NCBI GenBank assembly: GCA_026874595.1
Contig: CM049310.1
Location: 80,345,056-80,409,055, forward strand
Length of the DNA: 64,000 nt
Direction of reading: 5' to 3'
From: Sipunculus nudus
Taxonomy: Eukaryota; Annelida; Sipuncula; Golfingiida; Sipunculidae
The notes beneath the pieces were generated by a model. That model ran no database searches and was not told where the DNA came from. It worked only from the letters and a program-made list of their open reading frames with translations. Below, in pieces: positions 46,001 through 57,520 of this stretch. How positions within the stretch are numbered: the first letter of the stretch is position 1; each line of letters opens with the position of its first letter. The translations under genes and the position numbers were made by a program.

Positions 46001-46100
46001 TAATATTTATTATAATAATTATAATAAAATTTATAATAATAATAATAAAAATAAAGAATAATTGTAATAATAGTAATTATTATTATTGTTATTAGTTTCA
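45908..46100. repeat. (AAT)n / (ATT)n low-complexity tract
   Basis: AAT repeats on the left and ATT repeats on the right, making a loose inverted arrangement. ORFs of poly-Asn or poly-Tyr here are artefacts. Confidence 0.9.
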
Positions 46101-46247
46101 TTATTAAAAGTACGGTGCGCAGGTGTACGGGGCAAATTAAGAACACTGTTGCTTATGATAGGTTCTGTGTGAACAATGATTTTGTTCTTGATCACTTGTC
46201 CGTTCTATTCACCACGGTCGCTTCTGACACTATTAAGGAAGACAAGC

Positions 46248-46460
46248 TGTTACGACCCATAATGTAATAACCGGCCCATACTGTAATAACGGCCCATAAT
46301 GTAATAAAAACGACCCATAATGTAATAATGGCCCATAATGTAATAAAAAACGGCCCATATTGTTATAACCATACCCTGCCCATATTGTTATAAAATCGCA
46401 AGTGGGTAAAACGGCCCATATTGTAATAAAATCGCAGGTGGGCAAAACGGCCGATAATTT
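46248..46460. repeat. Left terminal inverted repeat and motif array
   Basis: Eight or nine copies of CGGCCCATAATGTAATAA-like motifs (the inverse of the right-end motif) with 1-20 bp spacers. Two GCAAGTGGGTAAAA / GCAGGTGGGCAAAA spacers mirror CCCACTTCCCG in the right arm. Such arrays could be transposase-binding sites (inference). Confidence 0.8.
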
Positions 46461-46677
46461 TATAATTCAAATATCATGCAAATAAACTTAGACAATTCAA
46501 ATATCGACTTATCGTGACAAGAATGTGTAAGTGAACTTACAAGTATGAAAAACCACTGGATAATATAATGACTATCTGTTTAAAACGGTGACCAAGCTAA
46601 TATGAGCGAATTATGGCCATGGTTCATGTTAATCCTTTAGTTCAGTGTTTAAATAGGATGATAAAGTATTTAAACAA

Positions 46678-46679
<2 letters not shown>

Positions 46680-46750
<71 letters not shown>
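46680..46750. repeat. (TA)n microsatellite
   Basis: About 35 TA units within the TIR element. Confidence 0.95.
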
Positions 46751-46753
<3 letters not shown>

Positions 46754-47060
46754 GGTAGTATTACCCCCCGATGTAAAGTGCTCTATGGCCTACAGACTTT
46801 GCCCTGCCCTGTTATGTTCCAGTATCGCACGTGTACCCCGACCAATCCTATTGTGCACCCGAGGACAATAGGATCAGTGTCAGTCTTTCACATGCCCCCC
46901 CCCCCCCCCCCGAATCGCAAAAGTATAATCTCGTAATCTCGTAAAGTCTCGGCTTTTCAAACCACACCGTTAGCTTCATTCTAACAACATTCACCTGATG
47001 ATCGGGTCGCATCCCGTGAAACAGACTGTTGTGAATTAACAGTGTTGTTTTTCTTCAGAG

Positions 47061-47062
<2 letters not shown>

Positions 47063-47142
<80 letters not shown>

Positions 47143-47146
47143 TGTG

Positions 47147-47184
<38 letters not shown>
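47063..47184. repeat. (TA)n with short TG tail
   Basis: About 37 TA units, a short break, then more TA and about 10 TG units. Confidence 0.95.
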
Positions 47185-47185
<1 letters not shown>

Positions 47186-47689
47186 ATGTATTAGCTTTAA
47201 TGGACCCAGGCGCTTAAATAAATCCTAGAAATATATATATAAAATATTAACAGATAAAATATACAAAACTCTCATCATCGATAAATTTTAATATATTGAA
47301 ATATTTCAGTGCGTTTTGCACAATGTATCATAGGGAATATATTATATGATATCTCAAAACATCCCGAGATTTAGAAATTACAAATATAGGCACTGCTGCA
47401 ATTTTTTAATGCCCATATATGCATTGGTTTAGATGTCTTAGGTCAATATGTATAACACGTCGCATAGATTAAGAGCTTTCAACACACATATTTGAAGTTA
47501 AAACCTGAATGCGTCATTCGTGCGATTCAAGAGTGACTCTTATACAATTTAATTTTCTCAAAAATAACATTACGCCCAAACAACAAAACAACAATTTGAA
47601 AATGCCGGTTTCTGTGTTTTAGAGGGAGAGCATAGGCTTCACAGCTGGGAGATTCAGGGGCGTAGCCAGGATTGAGGGAGGGGAGGGGG

Positions 47690-47783
47690 CAATATGATTA
47701 GTGGCAGCTCGAGAAATTCGAATGGGGGGGGGGGGGGCGCTAATATGCATATATGGGTACTATGAAAACTGTTATGTATACAT

Positions 47784-47845
<62 letters not shown>

Positions 47846-48100
47846 ACGTTATATTTGAGTGTATGAAAATATGACTTTGTTTATTCAATTATGAACCATG
47901 GTTTCATATAGGTTAGTAACAGGTTCATGGGGAGGGTTCTTATTTGGACATTTTTTTAATATGTAATGTAAAGAGGACATTTGGAGGCAATTGTCACAAA
48001 AAATGAGAAATTCCGTTTCCTAAAAAACTTTTCTTATGTCTTTGCGTTATGAATTGAAACTGTAGAGAGGATAAATATTTAATATTTATTTTTCTTCAAA
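47690..48100. repeat. Family 2 repeat, 5' part, copy 2
   Basis: AGTGGCAGCTCGAGAAATTCG with a run of about 14 G, GCTAATATGCATATATGGGTACTATGAAAACTG, TA and ATT tracts match 8970-9290. It continues without a break into the first 1.85-kb unit. Confidence 0.75.
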
Positions 48101-48481
48101 ATAGAATAGAAAATTTCAATCGTTTCCAACATGTAAAGGTAAAGGCGCATATACGAATTTACGTTAATAATTTGCAAAATATTATCTTGTTAAACTTTGC
48201 ATTTTTCCGGGGTCCATGGGCACGACAGGACACATGACTCCTTAGTGCACATATCGCGGGTTCGAGTATACCGGTATCACCAGAGGAGCCGTGAGAGTGT
48301 TCACGGTCGACCCCAACCAGGGCCTGGTACTCTGCAGTAGTTCTGCAGCTGTTCATAAATATCCTTATCCTCAACTAATGAATTTGTAAGTAATAAACTG
48401 CAGTTAAAAAATTAAAATCTAATTGCTATTTTATAAAAATAAATAGGAAAAATGAAAATCAATCACGACAATTGGGAAATT

Positions 48482-48557
<76 letters not shown>

Positions 48558-48934
48558 TTGATATTAGATTAAGTGAAATTCCGAAGGGACGGCGAGTACT
48601 GGATGCGACCGGGGCCATGCCGAGGAGCGATGAGATTTTTCATGGTCGGTCCCCATCCAGGGTGAGCGCTCTGCATAATGGGAAGGCTGTGCCCAACAGC
48701 CGTGTATCACATTTATATCACAAACGAATGCAAAATTTGGCGAGATCCTCCATGTTTTGACTCAATTATGGGGATGATTACACACCCCGGACCCGCAGGT
48801 GAGGTAGTTACCTGACACCAGGATATTATATAAATGACACTAAGCGTGTGCCCTGTCACGTATTCCAAACCGAGATAGATTTATACAGATGTACAAACAG
48901 GTTAAGATTAATTAAAAAAGCGATTGATTCCACA

Positions 48935-49009
<75 letters not shown>

Positions 49010-49966
49010 GTTATTCCTTCAAACTTTGAACCATCCTACAGAGAAGTAGTATAATTTTTTTTTTTATTAATGGAACAAGGTGACAGTATTTTGTCTACCT
49101 AACGGATCGACGAACAACTATAAAGACCTATAAAGACCACCATCTGAGCCATGGAGAGTGCCTCCCAGTAATTATTACAACTGTTTGTACAATCCATGAA
49201 AATCCAGATGTTTGCAATCGCCGAGCGATCGCAAGGGAAGCCTCCTTCAGCCTTCTGCACCCTACCCACCACCCTAGCCCCACCCTAACGGTCTATATAT
49301 ACATATATATATTGGCCGTTTTTTACAATAGTTGACGGTTTATAGATTATGGGTCGTTATTACGACTCATATTGTTATAACGTCCTATATTGTAACAATG
49401 GTCAATATTGCAGTAGAAATTGCCTATTTGTTGTAAAAACGGCCAATATTATAATAATTGCCAATACCGTAATAATAAATGAGTAACATGGTTATAACTT
49501 ATCCTCACCTTTACTGTAAGGAGCATGGTCGGGGCTTAATATGGGCAAAAAGGCCAATATTGTGAAAAAAAATGCAGTTTAGAAGATAATGATTAAATTC
49601 ATGTCAAATTTACGTAGACAGCATAAATGTTGACTGTTTCACTGGATTTCCATTATGACTGCATCTCTTATACAAAATGAGGAACCAAAATGGCTGTAAT
49701 TTTAGGTGTTCTCAAACGACATATCGCCTGTTAGATTTGGGATTCATTCTTGAGCTTAAACATATGTTATTACAATATGGGCCGTTTTTCCCACTTCCCG
49801 TTTTATTACAATATGGGCAGGGTATGATCATTACAATATGGGTTGTTTTTATTACAATATGGGCCGTTATTACAAAATGGGCCGTTTTTTATTACATTAT
49901 GGGCCGTTATTACAGTATGGGCCAGTTTTATTACAATATGGGCAGTGTATGATTATTACATTATGG
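48101..49966 (+). repeat. Tandem unit 1 (1866 bp)
   Basis: Starts ATAGAATAGAAAATTTCAAT and ends GATTATTACATTATGG. Contains the family 2 3' part, (AC)n(TA)n, a sequence with AACAGCCGTGTATCAC, a second TA tract, degenerate motif copies (around 49310-49560) and a motif array (49765-49966). ORFs repeated in each unit (71 aa minus, 91 aa and 86 aa plus) arise from the motif and repeat sequence and show no domains. Confidence 0.9.
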
Positions 49967-50344
49967 ATAGAATAGAAAATTTCAATCGTTTCCAACATGT
50001 AAAGGTAAAGGCGCATATACGAATTTACGTTAATAATTTGCAAAATATTATCTTGTTAAACTTTGCATTTTTCCGGGGTCCATGGGCACGACAGGACACA
50101 TGACTCCTTAGTGCACATATCGCGGGTTCGAGTATACCGGTATCACCAGAGGAGCCGTGAGAGTGTTCACGGTCGACCCCAACCAGGGCCTGGTACTCTG
50201 CAGTAGTTCTGCAGCTGTTCATAAATATCCTTATCCTCAACTAATGAATTTGTAAGTAATAAACTGCAGTTAAAAAATTAAAATCTAATTGCTATTTTAT
50301 AAAAATAAATAGGAAAAATGAAAATCAATCACGACAATTGGGAA

Positions 50345-50427
<83 letters not shown>

Positions 50428-50804
50428 TTGATATTAGATTAAGTGAAATTCCGAAGGGACGGCGAGTACTGGATGCGACCGGGGCCATGCCGAGGAGCGA
50501 TGAGATTTTTCATGGTCGGTCCCCATCCAGGGTGAGCGCTCTGCATAATGGGAAGGCTGTGCCCAACAGCCGTGTATCACATTTATATCACAAACGAATG
50601 CAAAATTTGGCGAGATCCTCCATGTTTTGACTCAATTATGGGGATGATTACACACCCCGGACCCGCAGGTGAGGTAGTTACCTGACACCAGGATATTATA
50701 TAAATGACACTAAGCGTGTGCCCTGTCACGTATTCCAAACCGAGATAGATTTATACAGATGTACAAACAGGTTAAGATTAATTAAAAAAGCGATTGATTC
50801 CACA

Positions 50805-50860
<56 letters not shown>

Positions 50861-51814
50861 ATTCCTTCAAACTTTGAACCATCCTACAGAGAAGTAGTAT
50901 AATTTTTTTTTTATTAATGGAACAAGGTGACAGTATTTTGTCTACCTAACGGATCGACGAACAACTATAAAGACCTATAAAGACCACCATCTGAGCCATG
51001 GAGAGTGCCTCCCAGTAATTATTACAACTGTTTGTACAATCCATGAAAATCCAGATGTTTGCAATCGCCGAGCGATCGCAAGGGAAGCCTCCTTCAGCCT
51101 TCTGCACCCTACCCACCACCCTAGCCCCACCCCTAACGGTCTATATATACATATATATATTGGCCGTTTTTTACAATAGTTGACGGTTTATAGATTATGG
51201 GTCGTTATTACGACTCATATTGTTATAACGTCCTATATTGTAACAATGGTCAATATTGCAGTAGAAATTGCCTATTTGTTGTAAAAACGGCCAATATTAT
51301 AATAATTGCCAATACCGTAATAATAAATGAGTAACATAGTTATAACTTATCCTCACCTTTACTGTAAGGAGCATGGTCGGGGCTTAATATGGGCAAAAAG
51401 GCCAATATTGTGAAAAAAAATGCAGTTTAGAAGATAATGATTAAATTCATGTCAAATTTACGTAGACAGCATAAATGTTGACTGTTTCACTGGATTTCCA
51501 TTATGACTGCATCTCTTATACAAAATGAGGAACCAAAATGGCTGTAATTTTAGGTGTTCTCAAACGACATATCGCCTGTTAGATTTGGGATTCATTCTTG
51601 AGCTTAAACATATGTTATTACAATATGGGCCGTTTTTCCCACTTCCCGTTTTATTACAATATGGGCAGGGTATGATCATTACAATATGGGTTGTTTTTAT
51701 TACAATATGGGCCGTTATTACAAAATGGGCCGTTTTTTATTACATTATGGGCCGTTATTACAGTATGGGCCAGTTTTATTACAATATGGGCAGTGTATGA
51801 TTATTACATTATGG
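49967..51814 (+). repeat. Tandem unit 2 (1848 bp)
   Basis: Nearly identical to unit 1. The length difference comes mainly from the (AC)n, (TA)n and poly-T tracts and one extra C in CACCCCTAACGG. Confidence 0.9.
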
Positions 51815-52192
51815 ATAGAATAGAAAATTTCAATCGTTTCCAACATGTAAAGGTAAAGGCGCATATACGAATTTACGTTAATAATTTGCAAAATATTATC
51901 TTGTTAAACTTTGCATTTTTCCGGGGTCCATGGGCACGACAGGACACATGACTCCTTAGTGCACATATCGCGGGTTCGAGTATACCGGTATCACCAGAGG
52001 AGCCGTGAGAGTGTTCACGGTCGACCCCAACCAGGGCCTGGTACTCTGCAGTAGTTCTGCAGCTGTTCATAAATATCCTTATCCTCAACTAATGAATTTG
52101 TAAGTAATAAACTGCAGTTAAAAAATTAAAATCTAATTGCTATTTTATAAAAATAAATAGGAAAAATGAAAATCAATCACGACAATTGGGAA

Positions 52193-52277
<85 letters not shown>

Positions 52278-52654
52278 TTGATATTAGATTAAGTGAAATT
52301 CCGAAGGGACGGCGTGTACTGGATGTGACCTGGGCCAAGCCGAGGAGCGATGAGATTTTTCATGGTCGGTCCCCATCCAGGGTGAGCGCTCTGCATAATG
52401 GGAAGGCTGTGCCCAACAGCCGTGTATCACATTTATATCACAAACGAATGCAAAATTTGGCGAGATCCTTCATGTTTTGACTCAATTATGGGGATGATTA
52501 CACACCCCGGACCCGCAGGTGAGGTAGTTACCTGACACCAGGATATTATATAAATGACACTAAGCGTGTGCCCTGTCACGTATTCCAAACCGAGATAGAT
52601 TTATACAGATGTACAAACAGGTTAAGATTAATTAAAAAAGCGATTGATTCCACA

Positions 52655-52727
<73 letters not shown>

Positions 52728-53685
52728 GTTATTCCTTCAAACTTTGAACCATCCTACAGAGAAGTAGTATAATTTTTTTTTTTATTAATGGAACAAGGTG
52801 ACAGTATTTTGTCTACCTAACGGATCGACGAACAACTATAAAGACCTATAAAGACCACCATCTGAGCCATGGAGAGTGCCTCCCAGTAATTATTACAACT
52901 GTTTGTACAATCCATGAAAATCCAGATGTTTGCAATCGCCGAGCGATCGCAAGGGAAGCCTCCTTCAGCCTTCTGCACCCTACCCACCACCCTAGCCCCA
53001 CCCCTAACGGTCTATATATACATATATATATTGGCCGTTTTTTACAATAGTTGACGGTTAATAGATTATGGGTCGTTATTACGACTCATATTGTTATAAC
53101 GTCCTATATTGTAACAATGGTCAATATTGCAGTAGAAATTGCCTATTTGTTGTAAAAACGGCCAATATTATAATAATTGCCAATACCGTAATAATAAATG
53201 AGTAACATAGTAATAACTTATCCTCACCTTTACTGTAAGGAGCATGGTCGGGGCTTAATATGGGCAAAAAGGCCAATATTGTGAAAAAAAATGCAGTTTA
53301 GAAGATAATGATTAAATTCATGTCAAATTTACGTAGACAGCATAAATGTTGACTGTTTCACTGGATTTCCATTATGACTGCATCTCTTATACAAAATGAG
53401 GAACCAAAATGGCTGTAATTTTAGGTGTTCTCAAACGACATATCGCCTGTTAGATTTGGGATTCATTGTTGAGCTTAAACATATGTTATTACAATATGGG
53501 CCGTTTTTCCCACTTCCCGTTTTATTACAATATGGGCAGGGTATGATCATTACAATATGGGTTGTTTTTATTACAATATGGGCCGTTATTACAAAATGGG
53601 CCATTTTTTATTACATTATGGGCCGTTATTACAGTATGGGCCAGTTTTATTACAATATGGGCAGTGTATGATTATTACATTATGG
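51815..53685 (+). repeat. Tandem unit 3 (1871 bp)
   Basis: Nearly identical to units 1 and 2, with a few substitutions (for example CGGCGTGTACTGGATGTGACC where the others have CGGCGAGTACTGGATGCGACC). Its end runs into the unique right terminus instead of another unit. Confidence 0.9.
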
Positions 53686-53752
53686 GTCGTTTTTATTACA
53701 ATATGGGCCGTTATTACATTATGGGCCGGTTATTACATTATGGGTTGTAACA
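53480..53752. repeat. Right terminal inverted repeat and motif array
   Basis: Twelve ATTACAATATGGGCCG-like motifs. The last three, after 53685, are present only here and make the true terminus. The earlier nine are also found at the ends of units 1 and 2. Confidence 0.8.
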
Positions 53753-53757
53753 CAAGC

Positions 53758-55160
53758 AATCGGCGACAAGATCATCGTCGATTTTCCCTTCTGGACCGCT
53801 CGAGCTCTATTCCGTTAGGCCTACTAAGTAATTAATCTTTAACTTGTACTAAACATCATTAGCAGGCAAACATACGGAGATATTTATAAAGGACATCCGA
53901 ATGGTACATCTGTTTGTCAGCAGTAAAATTAATGTTAATCTACAGTCGAAAAGCATTTTTACTATACATAAATACGGAAAACTGTATAGGACAGGATTAT
54001 ATAGGTTTTACTTTAATCTACCGTTAAAATGATTTTTTTCCAGCGCGATTTATGTCAAGAACGCTTTTGCTCTAAAATTATTTGAGATAAAACTTTACGC
54101 ACCTCACGCAATACCGTATTTCTGGGCTGAATTTGCAACAAAGTTGGTATATCTTAAAGGTAGTAGTATCTCATGCTATTTTGTCATTTTGACCGAATAC
54201 AAAAGTTAAATCATCCCGCCACGCGGACTTACGATCTCCAGTTCATGTTTAAACGTTATTATGGTTCTGTGTGTGAGTAAACATGGTCCACGTATGTCTG
54301 TTTCCATAACTCCCAAAGAATGAGAAGAAACACGGAAAAAGAAACACAGAAGAAATACTAGTTGGAAGCTTTAACTATATGGGTTTGTGGAGATGTGGGT
54401 TATGTTTGTTTTGCTCCACTTATGGCCACCGATGTAAGTTAAGTTACACTTGTGTACAAACGGGTTTAGAACGTAATATTAACAGATATCATGATAATTT
54501 AAGGGGAAAACACTAAACTTCATGTATAATTACAATACCCGGCATGTGAATAAGTCGCTTTAAATGAAAATGGGTGGCCGGAAATCCTTATTCAACAACT
54601 CAGGAGGCACTTTAATTTGGCCAATAGGGACTGATCAGCAGCACCTCATGTGCCGAAGGATTATTCATGAACAACCGTGTCATTACCAGATCGCTGATCG
54701 ATCTCGCGAATAATTCATCGTATGATAATGCGTGGCCATAGGTTTACAGTGTCATAACATAAAGTATAGGTTGACCTTGCTATAAGGGACATGCAGGTGA
54801 AGCGCAAAGAATCAGGTACATTTCTTCACGGTTTTTGTACTAAAGCACGGCAATTGTCTTTATCGGTCAGTGCAGTGGAAAGTAGCTCAAGATAATCATC
54901 GGATGATTCAAATTCTGTCGAAAATGTAGACCAGGTGTGATTGGGTACATTGCATTAGCATTTTGTTCATCTAATCAGATACGACTAATAAACGACCAAA
55001 AACAGCTACGTTGCTGCTCTAGCTCTGAGCAAGCAAAGTTTTCGTGGTGGCAAGAGTTGATGGCACCGTCAAACCTCTACTTTCTTTTTCAAGTATAGGC
55101 GGCAGTGAGCAGTGAGCAGACAGCAACATATCTTACGCATATGCTGTAAAAAGCACTCTT
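53758..55160. other. Intergenic DNA without recognisable genes
   Basis: No ORF with a recognisable domain. The strand shows moderate complexity and no long tandem repeats. Near 54766, TTGACCTTGCTATAAGGGACA faintly resembles a pogo-type end but has no partner. Confidence 0.5.
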
Positions 55161-55525
55161 TGAAACCTGTCTTCTTCTTGCGTTGAATCTCTGTGATGTA
55201 CGACCAGTTATGTGTTGTTAAATGCTGCCTTGAAAGAAACAACGCTACACCTTATAACCTTTATACACAGGTTACCCTTATACACATATATTTATCACAA
55301 GGCTGACGTATAACAACAGCAAAACCAGTTCAGGTAGATAAAACCAATATTTTATCACACGAGTGTTTAAGGGTCAATACATAAAGGATAAAAATATACC
55401 AGACTTGGACCTCAAACTAATCAGAAATAGCTTTAATGAGAACAGATGATAAACACATGAACCTACGGCAACTTATCACTCTAAATTATACCTGGCTCAG
55501 GCAGCATAGATAAGGTGATCACAGA

Positions 55526-55591
<66 letters not shown>

Positions 55592-55765
55592 ATAGAGGAT
55601 TACTTAATATATGTAATTTTACGTAAAGCTCTTCTTGATTTCAAGCCGTCCAGTTTTTTATTTTGCAAATAAATCTCAAGTTATTGCCAAAAAACAATAA
55701 TAATAATAATAATTATGATAAAAATAATAATTCTTCTTATTCTTATTATTATTATTATTATTCAG
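55161..55765 (+). repeat. Direct repeat, right copy, flanking the large TIR element
   Basis: Same anchors and order as 45378-46000. It carries a long TA tract (55531-55588) where the left copy has only ATATGTATATAATATA, and an (AAT)n/(ATT)n tract at its end. Confidence 0.7.
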
Positions 55766-56282
55766 TTATTTATCTGTTGCTTAGAGTCTGTAGGGTGATG
55801 TCATGCTGTATGAAGGTGCTTTGTCCTCATAAATGCATTGTCAGCATTACCCCATGTAATGTGAGCTCACAACCTCAATTATATAAATCCAGTTTTCTCA
55901 TTCACGAACTGTATCCTTTCCCCCCATTAAATTGTGTATGCTGTTTCTCTTTATAATTTTTCTCGTGTTATTATCAAAAGTCCAAGACAGCAAGAGCGTC
56001 AACATCACTAAAACAGATCTTATACATAGTATATAGTTAACAGCTACTTTGTCGTCTTACACGACAAATGCATTACGGTATTATAACCAGGATATCAGCA
56101 TATTAACACACATTACTGCACAGCGATCACCATTAAAGGTTCACCCTCTGTCTATTTATAACCTTGTCACAACATACACCCAACCAGATAATGACCCGCG
56201 CAAGACCAAGCATAAGTGGGACAGCCGAACAATCATTAGGTATATTGCATCAGAATGTGTTAATCTAATCGGCTGAAACGAA
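55766..56282. other. Intergenic DNA without recognisable genes
   Basis: Short ORFs only. Nothing recognised. Confidence 0.5.
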
Positions 56283-56561
56283 TCAATGAGAGAAACATTT
56301 TTGCTGCCCCAGCTGTAGTCGCATCAGCGAAAACCCGTGTCTTCGTGCATGGTGGTATCTGCAGCTAACCTCTTTACTGGAGGTTTCAGGTACTACGGCA
56401 GACTGAGGTAAGCCCAAGAACTCAATTTCATAATCGGTCGGAACTGGATTTTTAAGGTGTTTCATCAAGCGATCAGCCACAACCACCATGCTCCTCTCAT
56501 GATTATCTTCAAATGATTCCTCAAAATTTCGGTCGGGGAAGGTCGTAATTTGGTCAAATCT
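56283..56561 (-). CDS. Possible exon of an unrecognised gene
   Basis: An open frame with balanced, protein-like composition (RFDQITTFPDRNFEESFEDN, MVVVADRLMKHLKNPVP, TDYEIEFLGLPQS) and no low-complexity. A possible acceptor (CCAAACCAG, AG at 56563-56562) precedes it. The frame runs to a TGA at 56283, or could leave at GAGGTTAGC near 56370. Upstream it is cut into by the GC-rich palindromic element at 56628. No family recognised; it may be a chance ORF. Confidence 0.25.
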   Translation of the reverse strand, partial: RFDQITTFPDRNFEESFEDNHERSMVVVADRLMKHLKNPVPTDYEIEFLGLPQSAVVPETSSKEVSCRYHHARRHGFSLMRLQLGQQKCFSH

Positions 56562-56627
56562 CTGGTTTGGCGGAGGTTTTATTAAGAGCGTGAACATCGG
56601 AGAAATATACCTTATACATTTATTTAA

Positions 56628-57153
56628 GCCTCGGTCACAACCCGCTGCGGTCACCGCACATTGTCGAGTACCGTACGGTTTTTTGGGACCGCAGGAATAC
56701 CTAAGCCTCGGTCACAACCCGCTGCGGTCACCGCACACTTTTCGGTTTTTTTGAAACCGCAGGAATTATTATGCGGCCAACGTGCAAGGTGTCTTCGTCA
56801 TTCTCACGGCCTTCGCACAGTAAAGTAAGCTTTTCCTGCGGACGCCGCAGGCTGACCTTGCGGACGCTGCAAAGACCCCTTACGACAGCCGCAGGTACAT
56901 CGTACGTCTCTCGGGTAGCCGAGCAGGCGTTAAAAGTCGCACGGGCATCCTACGACATCCCTACGTCTACTTTACGGTGTGCGTACGGAGCCCGAAGTGG
57001 CTGCCTGAAGCACGGGCGCTTGCGCTTATATCAGTTACGGTCGTTGCGGAGTCCCTGCGGCCTTTGAAAAACGGACGATTGCCGTGCATCAACCGCACGG
57101 AATAGCCAAAAACACCCGCGGTACGGCGACCGTATCCCGTTTATGACCGAGGC
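56628..57153. mobile_element. GC-rich palindromic element with GCCTCGGTCA ends
   Basis: The left end GCCTCGGTCACAACCCGC is matched by the inverse of the right end (GCCTCGGTCATAAACGGG). A second copy of the left end starts at 56705, making a 77-bp head duplication. The interior is full of GCGG / CCGC and CGTACGG motifs in both orientations, with GC content well above the surroundings. No target duplication is evident at either left end. The 98-aa plus ORF inside is a by-product of GC-rich repeats. Confidence 0.6.
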
Positions 57154-57520
57154 ACATTAGACGAAAATTTATTATGGTAATTGTCACCAGTATTTCATGA
57201 TATAAATACGCTAGCACACAACAGATCGTGTGATCACCGTTAAGGTTAAAAAACAAAACAGAACAGCCCTTGTCACACAGATATACACAGGTTACAACCT
57301 GCTCTACACTAAAAAAGGTGAGGAATCGCCGAACAATTGTAATAAGAGCGTGCGACCGGTCGCGGAGCTCTTGGCTGATCGCTGAATGAGAAATCGGTCT
57401 TGGGTATTTTGTCACGTTCTTGTGACTGGTTTATCGTGCAACCAAGCATACATCTGGTCGTAAGATCATCAGTAACGAGTACTTTCGACCACTTCAGAAT
57501 AAAGACAAATTCATGGAGAC
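57154..57520. other. Intergenic DNA between two elements
   Basis: No recognisable gene. It ends with the left copy of the 8-bp duplication ATGGAGAC (57513-57520). Confidence 0.5.

Larger units (their letters stand above)
46248..53752. mobile_element. 7.5-kb non-autonomous TIR element with motif-array ends
   Basis: The ends are TGTTACGACCCATAATGTAA (left) and the inverse TTACATTATGGGTTGTAACA (right), flanked by CAAGC on both sides (46243-46247, 53753-53757). The first 80 or so bases of the two inverted ends agree at almost every position, and similarity continues for about 200 bp. Both ends consist of arrays of TTATTACAATATGGGCCG-like motifs, 8-9 left and 12 right, in opposite orientation. 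The interior has TA, TG and AC microsatellites, a family 2 repeat and three 1.85-kb units, but no recognisable protein. TGT..ACA ends with a 4-5 bp duplication recall Ginger-type elements and other users of retroviral-like integrases. That superfamily is inference, since no transposase is visible. Confidence 0.8.

Noticed and set aside
45870-46146. Poly-Asn and poly-Tyr ORFs
   Set aside because: Products of the (AAT)n/(ATT)n tract.
46248-46460. Possible CRISPR-like array of short spaced repeats
   Set aside because: Motifs are variable, spacers are short and irregular, the array is mirrored at the other end of a TIR element, and the DNA is eukaryotic.
46233-53835. Repeated ORFs such as MRNQNG.. 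and MFLLQYGPLL.. at about 1.85-kb spacing
   Set aside because: Their number and similarity come from the tandem units, and the residues (QYGP, TIWAV) are readings of the ATATGGGCCGTTATTAC motif. No domain is present.
54766-54790. pogo-like TTGACCTTGCTATAAGGGACA
   Set aside because: Single short resemblance with no CAG start, TA flank pair or inverted partner.
56771-57067. 98-aa ORF with Arg/Ser/Leu-rich composition
   Set aside because: Sits within the GC-rich palindromic element and reflects its repeated motifs.
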